Assembly: GCF_000949385.2 (NCBI RefSeq)
Contig: NZ_JYKO02000001.1
Location: forward strand, 3,026,648 to 3,090,647
From: Pseudomonas sp. LFM046
GTDB taxonomy: Bacteria; Pseudomonadota; Gammaproteobacteria; Pseudomonadales; Pseudomonadaceae
Length of the DNA stretch: 64,000 bases
Reading direction: 5' to 3'
A program made the translations under genes and the position numbers. Position 1 is the first letter of the stretch. The number at the start of each line of letters is the position of its first letter. The notes beneath the pieces are model-generated. The model made no database searches. It was not told where the DNA came from and saw only the letters and a list, made by a program, of their open reading frames with translations. This document shows positions 17,262-26,612 of this stretch, one piece after another.

Positions 17262-18038
17262 TCAGACGAAGAACTCCGACGCCTGGCTCGCGGCCGACAG
17301 TTCTTCGGTAGCGGCCAGCAGCAGCGGCGCCAGTTCGTGCATGCGCGGCTCCGGCAGGCGCGCAGTCGGGCCGGCAACGCTGAGGACACCGATGGCTTTG
17401 CCGCTGAGCGGATCGCGCACTACTGCCGCCAGGGCCGACATGCCGACCGAGGAGCTTTCCACCACCCAGGCGTAGCCATGTTCACGGGCAAGGCGCAGGC
17501 GCTCCAGCAGTTCGATGTTCGAGCGCGGCGCATTGGGGCCGAAGTCCGCCGGGTCGGCCACGCCCTGGCGCTCCACCAGCACAAGGGCCTCGGCATCGCT
17601 CAGGCTGGCCAGCCAGGCATGACCGGAAGCGGTGTAGAACAGCGGCGCGTCGCGACCCATGTCGGGGTCGTAGCGCAGGCCGGAACGCGCGCCCTGGGAT
17701 TTGACGATCCAGGTCAGGCGGTCATCCTCGATCACCCCCAGACGCACCAGTTCACCGGTTTCCTGGGCCAGTCGGTCGAGGATCGGCTGGACAATATCCG
17801 CGCCGCTGCTGGCGAGGTAGCGAAACGCCATGGCCACCAGCCGGGTGGACAACTGGTAGCGGCTGTTTTCCTGGTTCTGGCGCACATAGCCGAGGCGTAT
17901 CAGCTCGGCCAGCATGCGGTGCGTCGCGCTCTTGGGAATCTCCAGTTCATCGGCCAGGGTCTGCATGGGCAGACCCCGTGGGTCGCTGGTGAGGCGTTCG
18001 AGGAGGTTGAAGGCGCGTTCGATCTGGCTACCGGCCAT
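17262..18038 (-). CDS. IclR-family regulator
   Basis: A 258-residue IclR protein: winged helix-turn-helix at about 5-60 (IERAFNLLERLTS, then LADELEIPKSATHRMLAELIRLGYV) and an effector domain to the end. The frame is open upstream, but the ATG at 18038 gives the normal IclR length. It is followed on the same strand by the TIM-barrel and DMT genes, and the matching palindromes before the TIM-barrel gene and the FAD dehydrogenase make those its likely targets. It differs from PcaR (39822). Confidence 0.87.
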   Translation of the reverse strand: MAGSQIERAFNLLERLTSDPRGLPMQTLADELEIPKSATHRMLAELIRLGYVRQNQENSRYQLSTRLVAMAFRYLASSGADIVQPILDRLAQETGELVRLGVIEDDRLTWIVKSQGARSGLRYDPDMGRDAPLFYTASGHAWLASLSDAEALVLVERQGVADPADFGPNAPRSNIELLERLRLAREHGYAWVVESSSVGMSALAAVVRDPLSGKAIGVLSVAGPTARLPEPRMHELAPLLLAATEELSAASQASEFFV

Positions 18039-18136
18039 GGGAGGTGATCCTTGTGAATGTGCGCCGATTCTAGAAGACAACGCTCCCTGCGCAAATCCTG
18101 GAACTGCAGCTGGGGCTGATCCCATCGACAGAAATA

Positions 18137-18173
18137 ATGTACGAAATGGTTAGTATCTGTTCGCTGATCGAAC
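18137..18173 (+). promoter_or_regulatory. Composite operator upstream of the OprD porin
   Basis: ATGTACGAAATGGTTAGT (18137-18154) then the perfect inverted repeat GTTCG-CTGAT-CGAAC (18159-18173). Order and spacing copy the quiC/permease region (four bases between motifs here, five there). Confidence 0.65.
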
Positions 18174-18463
18174 AAAAGCGCTCCAGACGAATTGAACCCA
18201 GGGCCGGCCAATTCCACTATCGACGCCAGGTCCGAAGCGTTGCCGCAACCAGCCTGCGACTTCAGCAACGCTTCGACCTTCCATAAATACAAGAAAGGTT
18301 TCCAGCGATGTCCCAGCCCAGCGTCCCCCTCTCATCGTCCGCCTCCGGGCCCGCTAAAGCCCGCTGACGCACCCGTAACTCCGTCCCAGAACCGCATTCG
18401 CGCTCAGGCCGCGAAGGGGTTTCTGCGCACCTGAAAACAACAATTCAAGAGGCAAGACCGAGC
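18174..18463 (+). other. Porin leader region
   Basis: About 290 bases without a credible gene. AACAACAA at 18436-18443 is a Crc-type core close to the start codon. The stretch CCATAAATACAAG at about 18281 resembles the sequence beside the IclR palindrome at 17083; the meaning is unclear. Confidence 0.35.
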
Positions 18464-19735
18464 ATGAACCGCACCAGCCGCCCGTCCCAGCACTTCGTCC
18501 ACGGCATCCTCGCCGCTGCCGTGACCCTGGCCGCCCTGCCCCTCCAGGCCGCCGAGGAAGGCGGGTTCGTCGAGGACTCCAAGGCGGTCCTGAACCTGCG
18601 CAACTTCTACATGAACCGCAATTTCGTCAGTGATTCCGCTACCCAGGGCAAGGCCGAGGAATGGACCCAGAGCTTCATCCTCGACGCCCGCTCCGGCTAT
18701 ACCCAGGGCACCGTGGGTGTCGGCGTCGACGTGCTCGGCCTGCTCGCGGTCAAGCTCGACGGTGGCCGTGGCACCAAGGGCACCCAGTTGCTGCCGGTGC
18801 ATGACGACGGCCGCCCCGCGGACGACTTCGGCCGCCTCGGCGTGGCCGGCAAGATGCGCATTTCGGACACCGAATTGAAGGTCGGCGAATGGATGCCGGT
18901 GCTGCCGATCCTGCGCTCCGACGATGGCCGCTCGCTGCCCCAGACCTTCGAGGGTGGCCAGGTCACGTCCAAGGAAATCGACGGCCTGACCCTCTACGGC
19001 GGCCAGTTCCGCGGCAACAGCCCGCGCAACGACGCGAGCATGGAAGACATGTCCATGAACGGCAAAGCCGCCTTCACCTCGGACCGCTTCAACTTCGTCG
19101 GCGGCGAATACAGCTTCAATGACAACCGCACCCTGGTCGGGCTGTGGAATGCGGAGCTGAAGGACATCTACCAGCAGCAGTTCGTCCAACTGGTGCACAG
19201 CCAGCCCATCGGCGACTGGACCCTGGGCGCCACCCTCGGCTACTTCACCGGCAAGGACGACGGAAGCGCGCTGGCCGGCGATCTGGACAACCAGACCTGG
19301 TCCGGCCTGTTCTCCGCCCGGTACGGTGCCAATACCTTCTATGTCGGCTTGCAGAAGCTCAGCGGTGACGATGCCTGGATGCGGGTGAACGGCACCAGCG
19401 GCGGCACGCTGGCCAACGACAGCTACAACTCCAGCTACGACAACGCCCAGGAGAAATCCTGGCAGGTGCGCCACGACTTCAACTTCGCCGGCGTCGGCAT
19501 CCCCGGGCTGACCCTGATGAACCGCTACCTCAGCGGCGACAACGTGCACGTGGGTGCTGTCACCGATGGCAAGGAATGGGGACGCGAGACCGAGCTGGCC
19601 TATGTGGTGCAGTCCGGCGCGTTCAAGGCCCTTACGGTCAAGTGGCGTAACTCCACCCAGCGCCGCGACTGGGGTAGCAACACCAGCTTCGACGAGAACC
19701 GGCTGATCATCAGCTACCCGCTCTCGATCCTCTGA
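18464..19735 (+). CDS. OprD-family porin
   Basis: A 423-residue outer-membrane porin. Residues 1-31 form a signal peptide (GILAAAVTLAALPLQAA), followed by the OprD start GFVEDSKAVLNLRNFYMNRNF. The last strand ends ENRLIISYPLSIL, close to the OprD-family ending, although the final residue is Leu rather than the usual Phe. Its promoter shares two operator motifs with quiC and the permease, so it probably admits shikimate or related acids across the outer membrane. A terminator follows at 19766. Confidence 0.9.
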   Translation: MNRTSRPSQHFVHGILAAAVTLAALPLQAAEEGGFVEDSKAVLNLRNFYMNRNFVSDSATQGKAEEWTQSFILDARSGYTQGTVGVGVDVLGLLAVKLDGGRGTKGTQLLPVHDDGRPADDFGRLGVAGKMRISDTELKVGEWMPVLPILRSDDGRSLPQTFEGGQVTSKEIDGLTLYGGQFRGNSPRNDASMEDMSMNGKAAFTSDRFNFVGGEYSFNDNRTLVGLWNAELKDIYQQQFVQLVHSQPIGDWTLGATLGYFTGKDDGSALAGDLDNQTWSGLFSARYGANTFYVGLQKLSGDDAWMRVNGTSGGTLANDSYNSSYDNAQEKSWQVRHDFNFAGVGIPGLTLMNRYLSGDNVHVGAVTDGKEWGRETELAYVVQSGAFKALTVKWRNSTQRRDWGSNTSFDENRLIISYPLSIL

Positions 19736-19765
19736 TCCTTTGGTTAGCGTGCGTTAAGTCCCTCG

Positions 19766-19789
19766 GCCCGCCTTCTGGCGGGCTTTTTT
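19766..19789 (+). terminator. Rho-independent terminator of the porin gene
   Basis: GCCCGCC-TTCT-GGCGGGC followed by TTTTTT. Confidence 0.9.
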
Positions 19790-19898
19790 CTTCCAGGCAG
19801 CCCGTGCGCATGGGGCATCGAGGAGGCCTTTTCTGTTCGCTGACCGGCCATTTGTCGAAGCCCGGTCTTGGTCAGGATCAAGGTGACTCATAAAATAC

Positions 19899-19911
19899 GG
19901 AACATGGTTCC
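19899..19911 (+). promoter_or_regulatory. Perfect IclR-type palindrome GGAAC-ATG-GTTCC
   Basis: Ends 21 bases before the start codon of the FAD-dependent dehydrogenase and matches the site at 17071-17084. Placed where it would overlap the promoter or transcription start. Confidence 0.65.
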
Positions 19912-19932
19912 AGTTTTTGAGGATTTTTCTAA

Positions 19933-21642
19933 ATGCCTGCCACACACCCAACTCCCCACAGCCTCGATTGCGACCTGCTGGTCATTGGCTCCGGCGCTGC
20001 GGGACTGGCCGCCGCGGTTACCGCCGCCCACCACGGGCAAAGGGTGATCCTGGTGGAGAAGGACGCCGTCTTCGGTGGTGCCACCGCCTGGTCCGGCGGC
20101 TGGATGTGGCTGCCGCGCAATCCGCTGGCGCGGCGCGCAGGTATCGAGGAAGGCATCGAACAACCCCGCACGTACTTGCGCAACGAGCTGGGCGAGCACT
20201 ACCGCCCCGAGTTGGTGAATGCCTTCCTGGAAGCCTGCCCGGAGATGGTGAGCTTTTTCGAACAGCACACCGCCCTGCAGTTCGTCGATGGCAACGGCAT
20301 TCCCGACATGCACGGCGATACGCCTGGCGCTGCCACCGGTGGCCACCAGGTGATCGCCGCGCCCTATGACGCCCGTGAGGTCGGCAACCTGCTGCCGCGC
20401 CTGCGCAAGACCATGCGGGAAACTTCCTTCCTGGGCATGCCCATCATGGCGGGCGCCGACTTGGCCGCCTTCCTCGGCATGACCCGATCCCTGCGCGCAT
20501 TCGCCTACGTCACCCGACGCTTCACGACGCACCTCTACCATCTGGCCCGCTACGGCCGGGCCATGCATTTGGTCAACGGCGTGGCCCTGGTGGCGCGCCT
20601 GGCCAAGTCCGCTGACGATCTTGGCGTACAGCTGATGGAATCCACACCTGCGACGCGGTTGCTTATCGAAAAGGGCAACCTGCGCGGCGCCGTGGTGATG
20701 CGCAATGGCGTGGAAGTGGCGATTCACGCTCGGGCCGTGGTGCTGGCGGCCGGCGGTTACCCCAATGATCCGGAGCGACGCAAGGCGACCTTCCCCCGGG
20801 ACGCCAGCGGTCACGACAACCTCGCCCTCCCCCCGCTGTCCTGCTCCGGCGACGGCCTGCGCCTGGGCGAATCCGCCGGCGGCGTGGTGGCAGACGACCT
20901 GCGCTCCCCCGTCGCCTGGGCGCCGGTGTCGAAGGTGCCCTACCCCGACGGCACCTTCGGTCATTTCCCTCACATCATCGATCGCGGCAAGCCCGGCATC
21001 ATCGGCGTGCTGAAAAACGGTCGGCGTTTCGTCAACGAGGCTGGCGGCTACTACGACTATGTCGATGCGATGAACCAGGCCGTGCCGGAGGGTGAGGAAA
21101 GCTGCTCCTGGCTGATCTGCGACCACCGCTTCCAGCGTCGCTATGGCCTGGGCTTCGCCCGCCCCGCCCCCGTGCCGCTGTGGCCGCACCTGCGCAACGG
21201 CTACCTCAAGCGCGGGCGGACCCTCGCCGAGCTGGCCGACGCGTGCGGCATCGACCCGGCGGGCCTGACCACCACGGTGGAAGAATTCAACCACCATGCC
21301 CGCCAAGGCGAAGACCCGGCCTTCGGCCGTGGCCGCACGCCCTTCAACCGCCGCAGCGGAGACGCCCTGCACAGCGGTCCCAACCCCTGCGTCGCCCCCA
21401 TCGAACGGGGCCCCTTCTACGCCGTGAAAGTACAGCCGGGTTGCTTCGGCACCTTCGCCGGCCTGCGCACGGACGGCAATGCCCGCGTACTGGATGGCGC
21501 CGGGCTGCCCATTCCCGGCCTCTACGCCGCAGGCACCGATATGGCGAGCGTGCTGGGCGGACACTACCCGTCCGGCGGGATCAACCTGGGCCCGGCCATG
21601 ACCTTCGGCTATATCGCCGGGAAGCATGCGGCGGGGGTTTGA
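19933..21642 (+). CDS. FAD-dependent dehydrogenase (ketosteroid dehydrogenase/fumarate reductase-like)
   Basis: A 569-residue flavoprotein. The FAD-binding motif is LLVIGSGAAGLAAAV near residue 15-29, followed by VILVEKDAVFGGATAWSGGWMWLP, typical of the FAD_binding_2 family that includes 3-ketosteroid dehydrogenases and fumarate reductase subunits. The C-terminal part has GLYAAGTDMASVLGGHYPSGG, the second FAD contact. Such enzymes introduce or reduce a double bond next to a carbonyl. A palindrome shared with the TIM-barrel gene suggests joint IclR control; the substrate may be a hydroaromatic keto acid, but this is inference. Confidence 0.82.
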   Translation: MPATHPTPHSLDCDLLVIGSGAAGLAAAVTAAHHGQRVILVEKDAVFGGATAWSGGWMWLPRNPLARRAGIEEGIEQPRTYLRNELGEHYRPELVNAFLEACPEMVSFFEQHTALQFVDGNGIPDMHGDTPGAATGGHQVIAAPYDAREVGNLLPRLRKTMRETSFLGMPIMAGADLAAFLGMTRSLRAFAYVTRRFTTHLYHLARYGRAMHLVNGVALVARLAKSADDLGVQLMESTPATRLLIEKGNLRGAVVMRNGVEVAIHARAVVLAAGGYPNDPERRKATFPRDASGHDNLALPPLSCSGDGLRLGESAGGVVADDLRSPVAWAPVSKVPYPDGTFGHFPHIIDRGKPGIIGVLKNGRRFVNEAGGYYDYVDAMNQAVPEGEESCSWLICDHRFQRRYGLGFARPAPVPLWPHLRNGYLKRGRTLAELADACGIDPAGLTTTVEEFNHHARQGEDPAFGRGRTPFNRRSGDALHSGPNPCVAPIERGPFYAVKVQPGCFGTFAGLRTDGNARVLDGAGLPIPGLYAAGTDMASVLGGHYPSGGINLGPAMTFGYIAGKHAAGV

Positions 21643-21660
21643 GCTGAATTTGGGCAAGAT

Positions 21661-21763
21661 CCTGTAGAGGCGATTTCAATCGCCAAGCAGACCGAAGGCC
21701 TCCCCTGTCGGGGCACCTGGGGGCAACTGCGTTGCCCATGGCGAATGAATTCGCCCCTACAGG
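21661..21763. repeat. REP-like palindromic repeat, family A (long form)
   Basis: Outer arms CCTGTAGAGGCG and CGCCCCTACAGG enclose a GC-rich spacer; the left arm reads GATTTCAATCGCC instead of GAATTCATTCGCC. Confidence 0.85.
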
Positions 21764-21786
21764 TGAAGCCCATGGCCCGGCCCCAT

Positions 21787-21822
21787 AAAAAACGCCGCCC
21801 GGATGCGTGGTCCGGGCGGCGT
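21787..21822 (-). terminator. Terminator after pcaC
   Basis: A 12-bp stem (ACGCCGCCCGGA / TCCGGGCGGCGT) followed, on the minus strand, by TTTTTTATGG. It lies 18 bases past the pcaC stop and may also stop reading from the FAD gene. Confidence 0.88.
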
Positions 21823-21839
21823 CTTTGTCCTGCGGCGGG

Positions 21840-22235
21840 TCAGCCTTGCAGCGACTCCACCCCAAGCTCGTCCCACACGGCCTCAGCCAGGTGGAAGGTG
21901 GCATTGGCCGCTGGAATACCGCAGTAAATGGCGCTCTGCATGATCACTTCCTTGATCTCCTCGCGGGTCACGCCGTTGTTCTTCGCGGCCCGCAGGTGCA
22001 GCTTCAGCTCGCCCTCACGGTTCATGCCGATGAGCATGGCGATGGTGATCAGGCTGCGGGTGTGGCGCGGCAGCCCCGGGCGGGTCCAGATATCACCCCA
22101 GGCATGGCGGGTGATCATTTCCTGGAACTCTTCATTGAACGGCGTGAGGTTTTGCAGGCTGCGGTCCACATGGGCATCGCCCAGCACCGCGCGGCGCACC
22201 TTCATGCCGGCTTCGTAGCGTTCTTTTTCGTCCAT
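21840..22235 (-). CDS. pcaC: 4-carboxymuconolactone decarboxylase
   Basis: A 131-residue stand-alone PcaC of the usual length. Family residues include ERYEAGMKVRRAVLGDAHVDR at the start (partly quoted), SLITIAMLIGMNREGELKLHLRAA and the conserved His, and EVIMQSAIYCGIPAAN. It decarboxylates gamma-carboxymuconolactone to 3-oxoadipate enol-lactone in the protocatechuate branch. It is the last gene of the pcaB-pcaD-pcaC run and is followed by a strong terminator. Confidence 0.95.
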   Translation of the reverse strand: MDEKERYEAGMKVRRAVLGDAHVDRSLQNLTPFNEEFQEMITRHAWGDIWTRPGLPRHTRSLITIAMLIGMNREGELKLHLRAAKNNGVTREEIKEVIMQSAIYCGIPAANATFHLAEAVWDELGVESLQG

Positions 22236-22257
22236 TCAGGAGTCCTCGAAGGGTCTC

Positions 22258-22308
22258 GTAGGAGCGAGCTCTGCTCGCGAAGCTTTCACGAGCAGAGCCC
22301 GCTCCTAC
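22258..22308. repeat. Family B palindromic repeat overlapping the end of pcaD
   Basis: GTAGGAGCGAGCTCTGCTCG and GAGCAGAGCCCGCTCCTAC arms with a short loop. The minus-strand TAG inside its outer arm (22305-22307) is the pcaD stop codon. Confidence 0.85.
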
Positions 22309-23108
22309 AAAAAGCAGGGATCAGCGGTCAGGAACGCCAGCACCCGCTGGCTGAAGTCATCACCGGCCTGCACGTTGGACAGGTGCGCGGCGTGGAACTC
22401 CACCAGCTCGGCGCCGGCAATGCGCTCCTTCATGAAGCGGCCGTGCTCAGGGGTGGTCACCGGGTCGCCGCTGCCGCAGACGATCAGGGTCGGCGCGCGA
22501 ACGGCGCCCAGTTGCTCGCGGTAATCGGCGTCACGCACGGCGGCGCAGTTGGCGGCGTAACCCTCGGGAGACGTCTGGGCCAGCATGCCGACGATGGGCT
22601 CCACCTTGGCCGGCTGGGCTTCGGCGAAATCCGGGGTGAACCAGCGGGAAATGGACGCATCGCGCAGGTCGCGCATGGCCTGCGCGCCGCCGGACAGCAC
22701 GGTGTCGATGCGCGGGTTCCAGACTTCCGGGGCGCCGATCTTGGCGGCAGTGTTGCACAGCACCAGACGCTCAATGCGCTCCGGGGCGTTGATCCCCAGC
22801 CACTGGCCGATCAGGCCACCCATGGACAGGCCGCAGAAGCTGGCCTTCGGGATGTCCAGGGCATCCAGCAGGGCCAGTACGTCACGGCCCAGTTGCTCGA
22901 TGCTGTAGGGACCTTCGCTGACCAGGGACTTGCCGTGACCGCGGGTGTCATAGCGCAGCACCTGGAAATGCTGGGTGAAAGCCGGGATCTGGGCGTCCCA
23001 CATGTGCAGGTCGGTGCCCAGGGAGTTGGACAGGACCAGCACCGGCGCACCGGCCGGGCCTTCGAGGAGGTAGTTCAGATCGCCATCGGCGAGACGTACG
23101 GCAGGCAT
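22305..23108 (-). CDS. pcaD: 3-oxoadipate enol-lactonase
   Basis: A 267-residue alpha/beta hydrolase. The nucleophile elbow GLSMGG is near residue 95, the oxyanion region SNSLGTDLHMWDAQ near 28, and the late acid/His positions fit GSGDPVTTPEHG and AAHLSNVQ. It opens 3-oxoadipate enol-lactone to 3-oxoadipate. The last five residues (DPCFL) and the stop codon come from the family B repeat, so the natural C-terminus has probably been replaced by the insertion. It is 9 bases after pcaB. Confidence 0.95.
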   Translation of the reverse strand: MPAVRLADGDLNYLLEGPAGAPVLVLSNSLGTDLHMWDAQIPAFTQHFQVLRYDTRGHGKSLVSEGPYSIEQLGRDVLALLDALDIPKASFCGLSMGGLIGQWLGINAPERIERLVLCNTAAKIGAPEVWNPRIDTVLSGGAQAMRDLRDASISRWFTPDFAEAQPAKVEPIVGMLAQTSPEGYAANCAAVRDADYREQLGAVRAPTLIVCGSGDPVTTPEHGRFMKERIAGAELVEFHAAHLSNVQAGDDFSQRVLAFLTADPCFL

Positions 23109-23117
23109 GGAAAACTC

Positions 23118-24479
23118 CTAGCGCGAGAATTGCTTGTGTTCAGCGAGGGCCCGGTCCACCCAGCGGCGGGCCTGGCCAAGGTAATGGGCCGGGTCGAGCA
23201 GGCGATCCAGCTCGGCGGCGGACAGTTCGGCGGTGACTGCCGCATCGGCGCCGAGCACCGCGCGCAAGTGGACGCCCTCCTTCACCGCCTGGCGGCAGCA
23301 CTGCTCCACCCGATGGTGGGCGGCGTCGCGGCCGATGCGCTGAGCCAGCGCGATGCTGACGGCTTCGGCCAGCACCAGGCCCTGGGTCAGGTCGAGGTTC
23401 TGGCGCATGCGCGCCGCGTCCACTTCCAGGCCGGGGACCACCAGCAACGCTTGTTGCAAGGCACCGGAGACCAGGCAGCAGAGCTCCGGAAGGGTTTCCC
23501 ACTCGGCGTGCCAGAGCCCGAGGCTGCGCTCGTGCTCCTGGGGCATGGCGGCGAACATGGTGGACACTAGGCCCGGCGCGCGGGTGGCGGCGCCGATCAG
23601 CACGGCGGCACTCACCGGATTGCGCTTGTGGGGCATGGTGGAGGAGCCACCCTTGCCTGGCGCGGACGGTTCGAAGACTTCACCCGCTTCGGTCTGCATC
23701 AGCAGGCTGAGGTCGCGCCCCAGCTTGCCCAGGCTGCCGGCGATCAGGCCCAGCAGGCTGGCGAACTCCACCAGACGGTCGCGCTGGGTATGCCACGGCT
23801 GGTCGGGCAGGTTCAGGTCCAGTTCACGGGCCAGGGCTTCAGCCACCGGCCAAGCCTGCTCGCCCAGGGCGGCGAGACTGCCGGAGGCGCCGCCGAACTG
23901 CAGGCAGAACAGGCGCGGCTTCAGTTCGGCCAGGCGCTGGCGGTGACGGGTGATGGCGCCCAGCACCCCGGCCAACTTCATGCCCAGGGTCACGGGGGTC
24001 GCCTGTTGCAACCAGGTGCGGCCGGCCAGCGGGGTATCGGCAAAGCGTTCGGCCTGTAGGGCCAGGGCATGGGCGAGACCGGCAAGGTCCTGCTCCAGCA
24101 GCTCCGCCGCAGCACGCAACTGCAGCACCAGACCGCTGTCCATGGCGTCCTGGCTGGTCGCGCCCAGGTGCACGAAACGTTCGGCTTCGCTGCTTTGGGC
24201 GGCGACTCGCTTACCCAGGGCCTTGACCAGCGGAATGGCGGAATTACCGGCCGTGGTGATGGCCAGGGCCAGCGCGGAATAGTCATAGAAATCGGCCTTG
24301 CAGGCCGCTTCGATGGGGGCGACGGCTGCGGCGGGGATCAGCCCCACGCTCGCCTCCGCGCGGGCCAGCGCGGCCTCGAAGTCCAGCATGCCCTGCACGC
24401 GCCCGTGGTCGGAGAACACCGCGCGCATGGCGGGCGCCGTGAAGTAGGCATCGAAGAGTTGGTTGCTCGGGCTGTTCAA
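23118..24479 (-). CDS. pcaB: 3-carboxy-cis,cis-muconate cycloisomerase
   Basis: A 453-residue member of the fumarase/aspartase superfamily; signature GGSSTMPHKRNPVSAA near residue 275 and HLGATSQDAMDSGLVLQ near 100. It cyclises 3-carboxymuconate to 4-carboxymuconolactone. The start is TTG at 24479: the family N-terminus NQLFDAYF lies directly after it, GGAG stands eight bases upstream and the next ATG (24428) would cut into the conserved region. First gene of the pcaBDC run, separated from pcaF by a hairpin repeat. Confidence 0.93.
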   Translation of the reverse strand: MNSPSNQLFDAYFTAPAMRAVFSDHGRVQGMLDFEAALARAEASVGLIPAAAVAPIEAACKADFYDYSALALAITTAGNSAIPLVKALGKRVAAQSSEAERFVHLGATSQDAMDSGLVLQLRAAAELLEQDLAGLAHALALQAERFADTPLAGRTWLQQATPVTLGMKLAGVLGAITRHRQRLAELKPRLFCLQFGGASGSLAALGEQAWPVAEALARELDLNLPDQPWHTQRDRLVEFASLLGLIAGSLGKLGRDLSLLMQTEAGEVFEPSAPGKGGSSTMPHKRNPVSAAVLIGAATRAPGLVSTMFAAMPQEHERSLGLWHAEWETLPELCCLVSGALQQALLVVPGLEVDAARMRQNLDLTQGLVLAEAVSIALAQRIGRDAAHHRVEQCCRQAVKEGVHLRAVLGADAAVTAELSAAELDRLLDPAHYLGQARRWVDRALAEHKQFSR

Positions 24480-24561
24480 GCCAGTGCTCCGGAATGCGGG
24501 ATGGTCTTTCGTTTTATAGCAGCCGGCCCTTTGGAGCCAGCCTTGACGTCGAGGAAAGGCC

Positions 24562-24604
24562 GGTGCGCACAGCGCACCCTACGGTAGGGTGTGCCGTGCG
24601 CACC
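24562..24604. repeat. Family D hairpin between pcaF and pcaB
   Basis: GGTGCGCACAGCGCACCCTA and its near-complement TAGGGTGTGCCGTGCGCACC around two bases. It may reduce read-through from pcaF into pcaB. Confidence 0.75.
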
Positions 24605-24612
24605 AGAAGGCA

Positions 24613-25814
<1,202 letters not shown>

Positions 25815-25818
<4 letters not shown>

Positions 25819-26612
25819 TCGTCACCCCCTTTCTGGCCATGGGCGGCGGCGGTGCGCTCTTCCAGGGCACGCAGGGCGGTCAGCTCCACTTCGGTGGGCA
25901 CCGGGGTTTCGGCCACGTCCGGGGCGAAGCGGATGGCCCAGCCGGTGGCTTCCACCACCTGCTCGCGGGTCACGCCCGGGTGCAGGGTGGTCACGATGAA
26001 TTCGTTGGTGCCGGCTTCCGGCTCCATGATGCAGAGGTCGGTGATGATCGCCACGGGGCCCTTTCCGGGAAGGCCCAGTTGCTGGCGGTGGTCACCACCT
26101 TCGCCATGGCCCACGGAGGTGATGAAGGCCAGCTTGTCGACGAAGGTACGGTGGGACTGCTTGAGGATGATCAGCACTTCCTTGGCGGAACCGGCGATTT
26201 CCGGTGCGCCACCCGCACCCGGCAGACGGACTTTCGGGTTGTTGTAGTCGCCGATCACGGTGGTGTTGATGTTGCCGAAGCGGTCCACCTGGGCGGCGCC
26301 GAGGAAGCCCACGTCAATGCGGCCGCCTTGCAGCCAGTAGCGGAAGATCTCGCCGGTGGGCACCACGGTGTCGGCGGTTTCGGCCAGCTCGCCGTCACCG
26401 ATGGACAGCGGCAGCACGCTCGGCTTGGCGCCGATGGGGCCGGATTCGTAGATCAGCACCACGTCCGGGGACGAGGTCAGGCGGGCCAGGTTGGCGGCCT
26501 TGGACGGCAGGCCGATGCCGACGAAGCAGACGGCGCCGTTCTTCAGGCGGCGGGCAGCCGCCACGGTCATCATTTCATTGGTGCTGTAGTCACTGGTGGA
26601 TTGAGCGTTCAT
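25815..26612 (-). CDS. catJ: 3-oxoadipate CoA-transferase, beta subunit (CatJ-like)
   Basis: A 265-residue subunit of a family I CoA transferase, of the longer CatJ/PA0227 type (the P. putida PcaJ is about 213 residues). It shows [28 protein letters not shown], then [10 protein letters not shown] with the expected catalytic glutamate of the ESG motif. It moves CoA from succinyl-CoA to 3-oxoadipate. The ATG at 26612 overlaps the alpha-subunit stop (TGATG); a GTG at 26615 is possible. GGAGG precedes it. Confidence 0.9.

Noticed and set aside
19888-21657. A 589-codon open frame opposite the FAD dehydrogenase
   Set aside because: Same antisense effect; the forward strand has a full FAD-binding enzyme with promoter palindrome.
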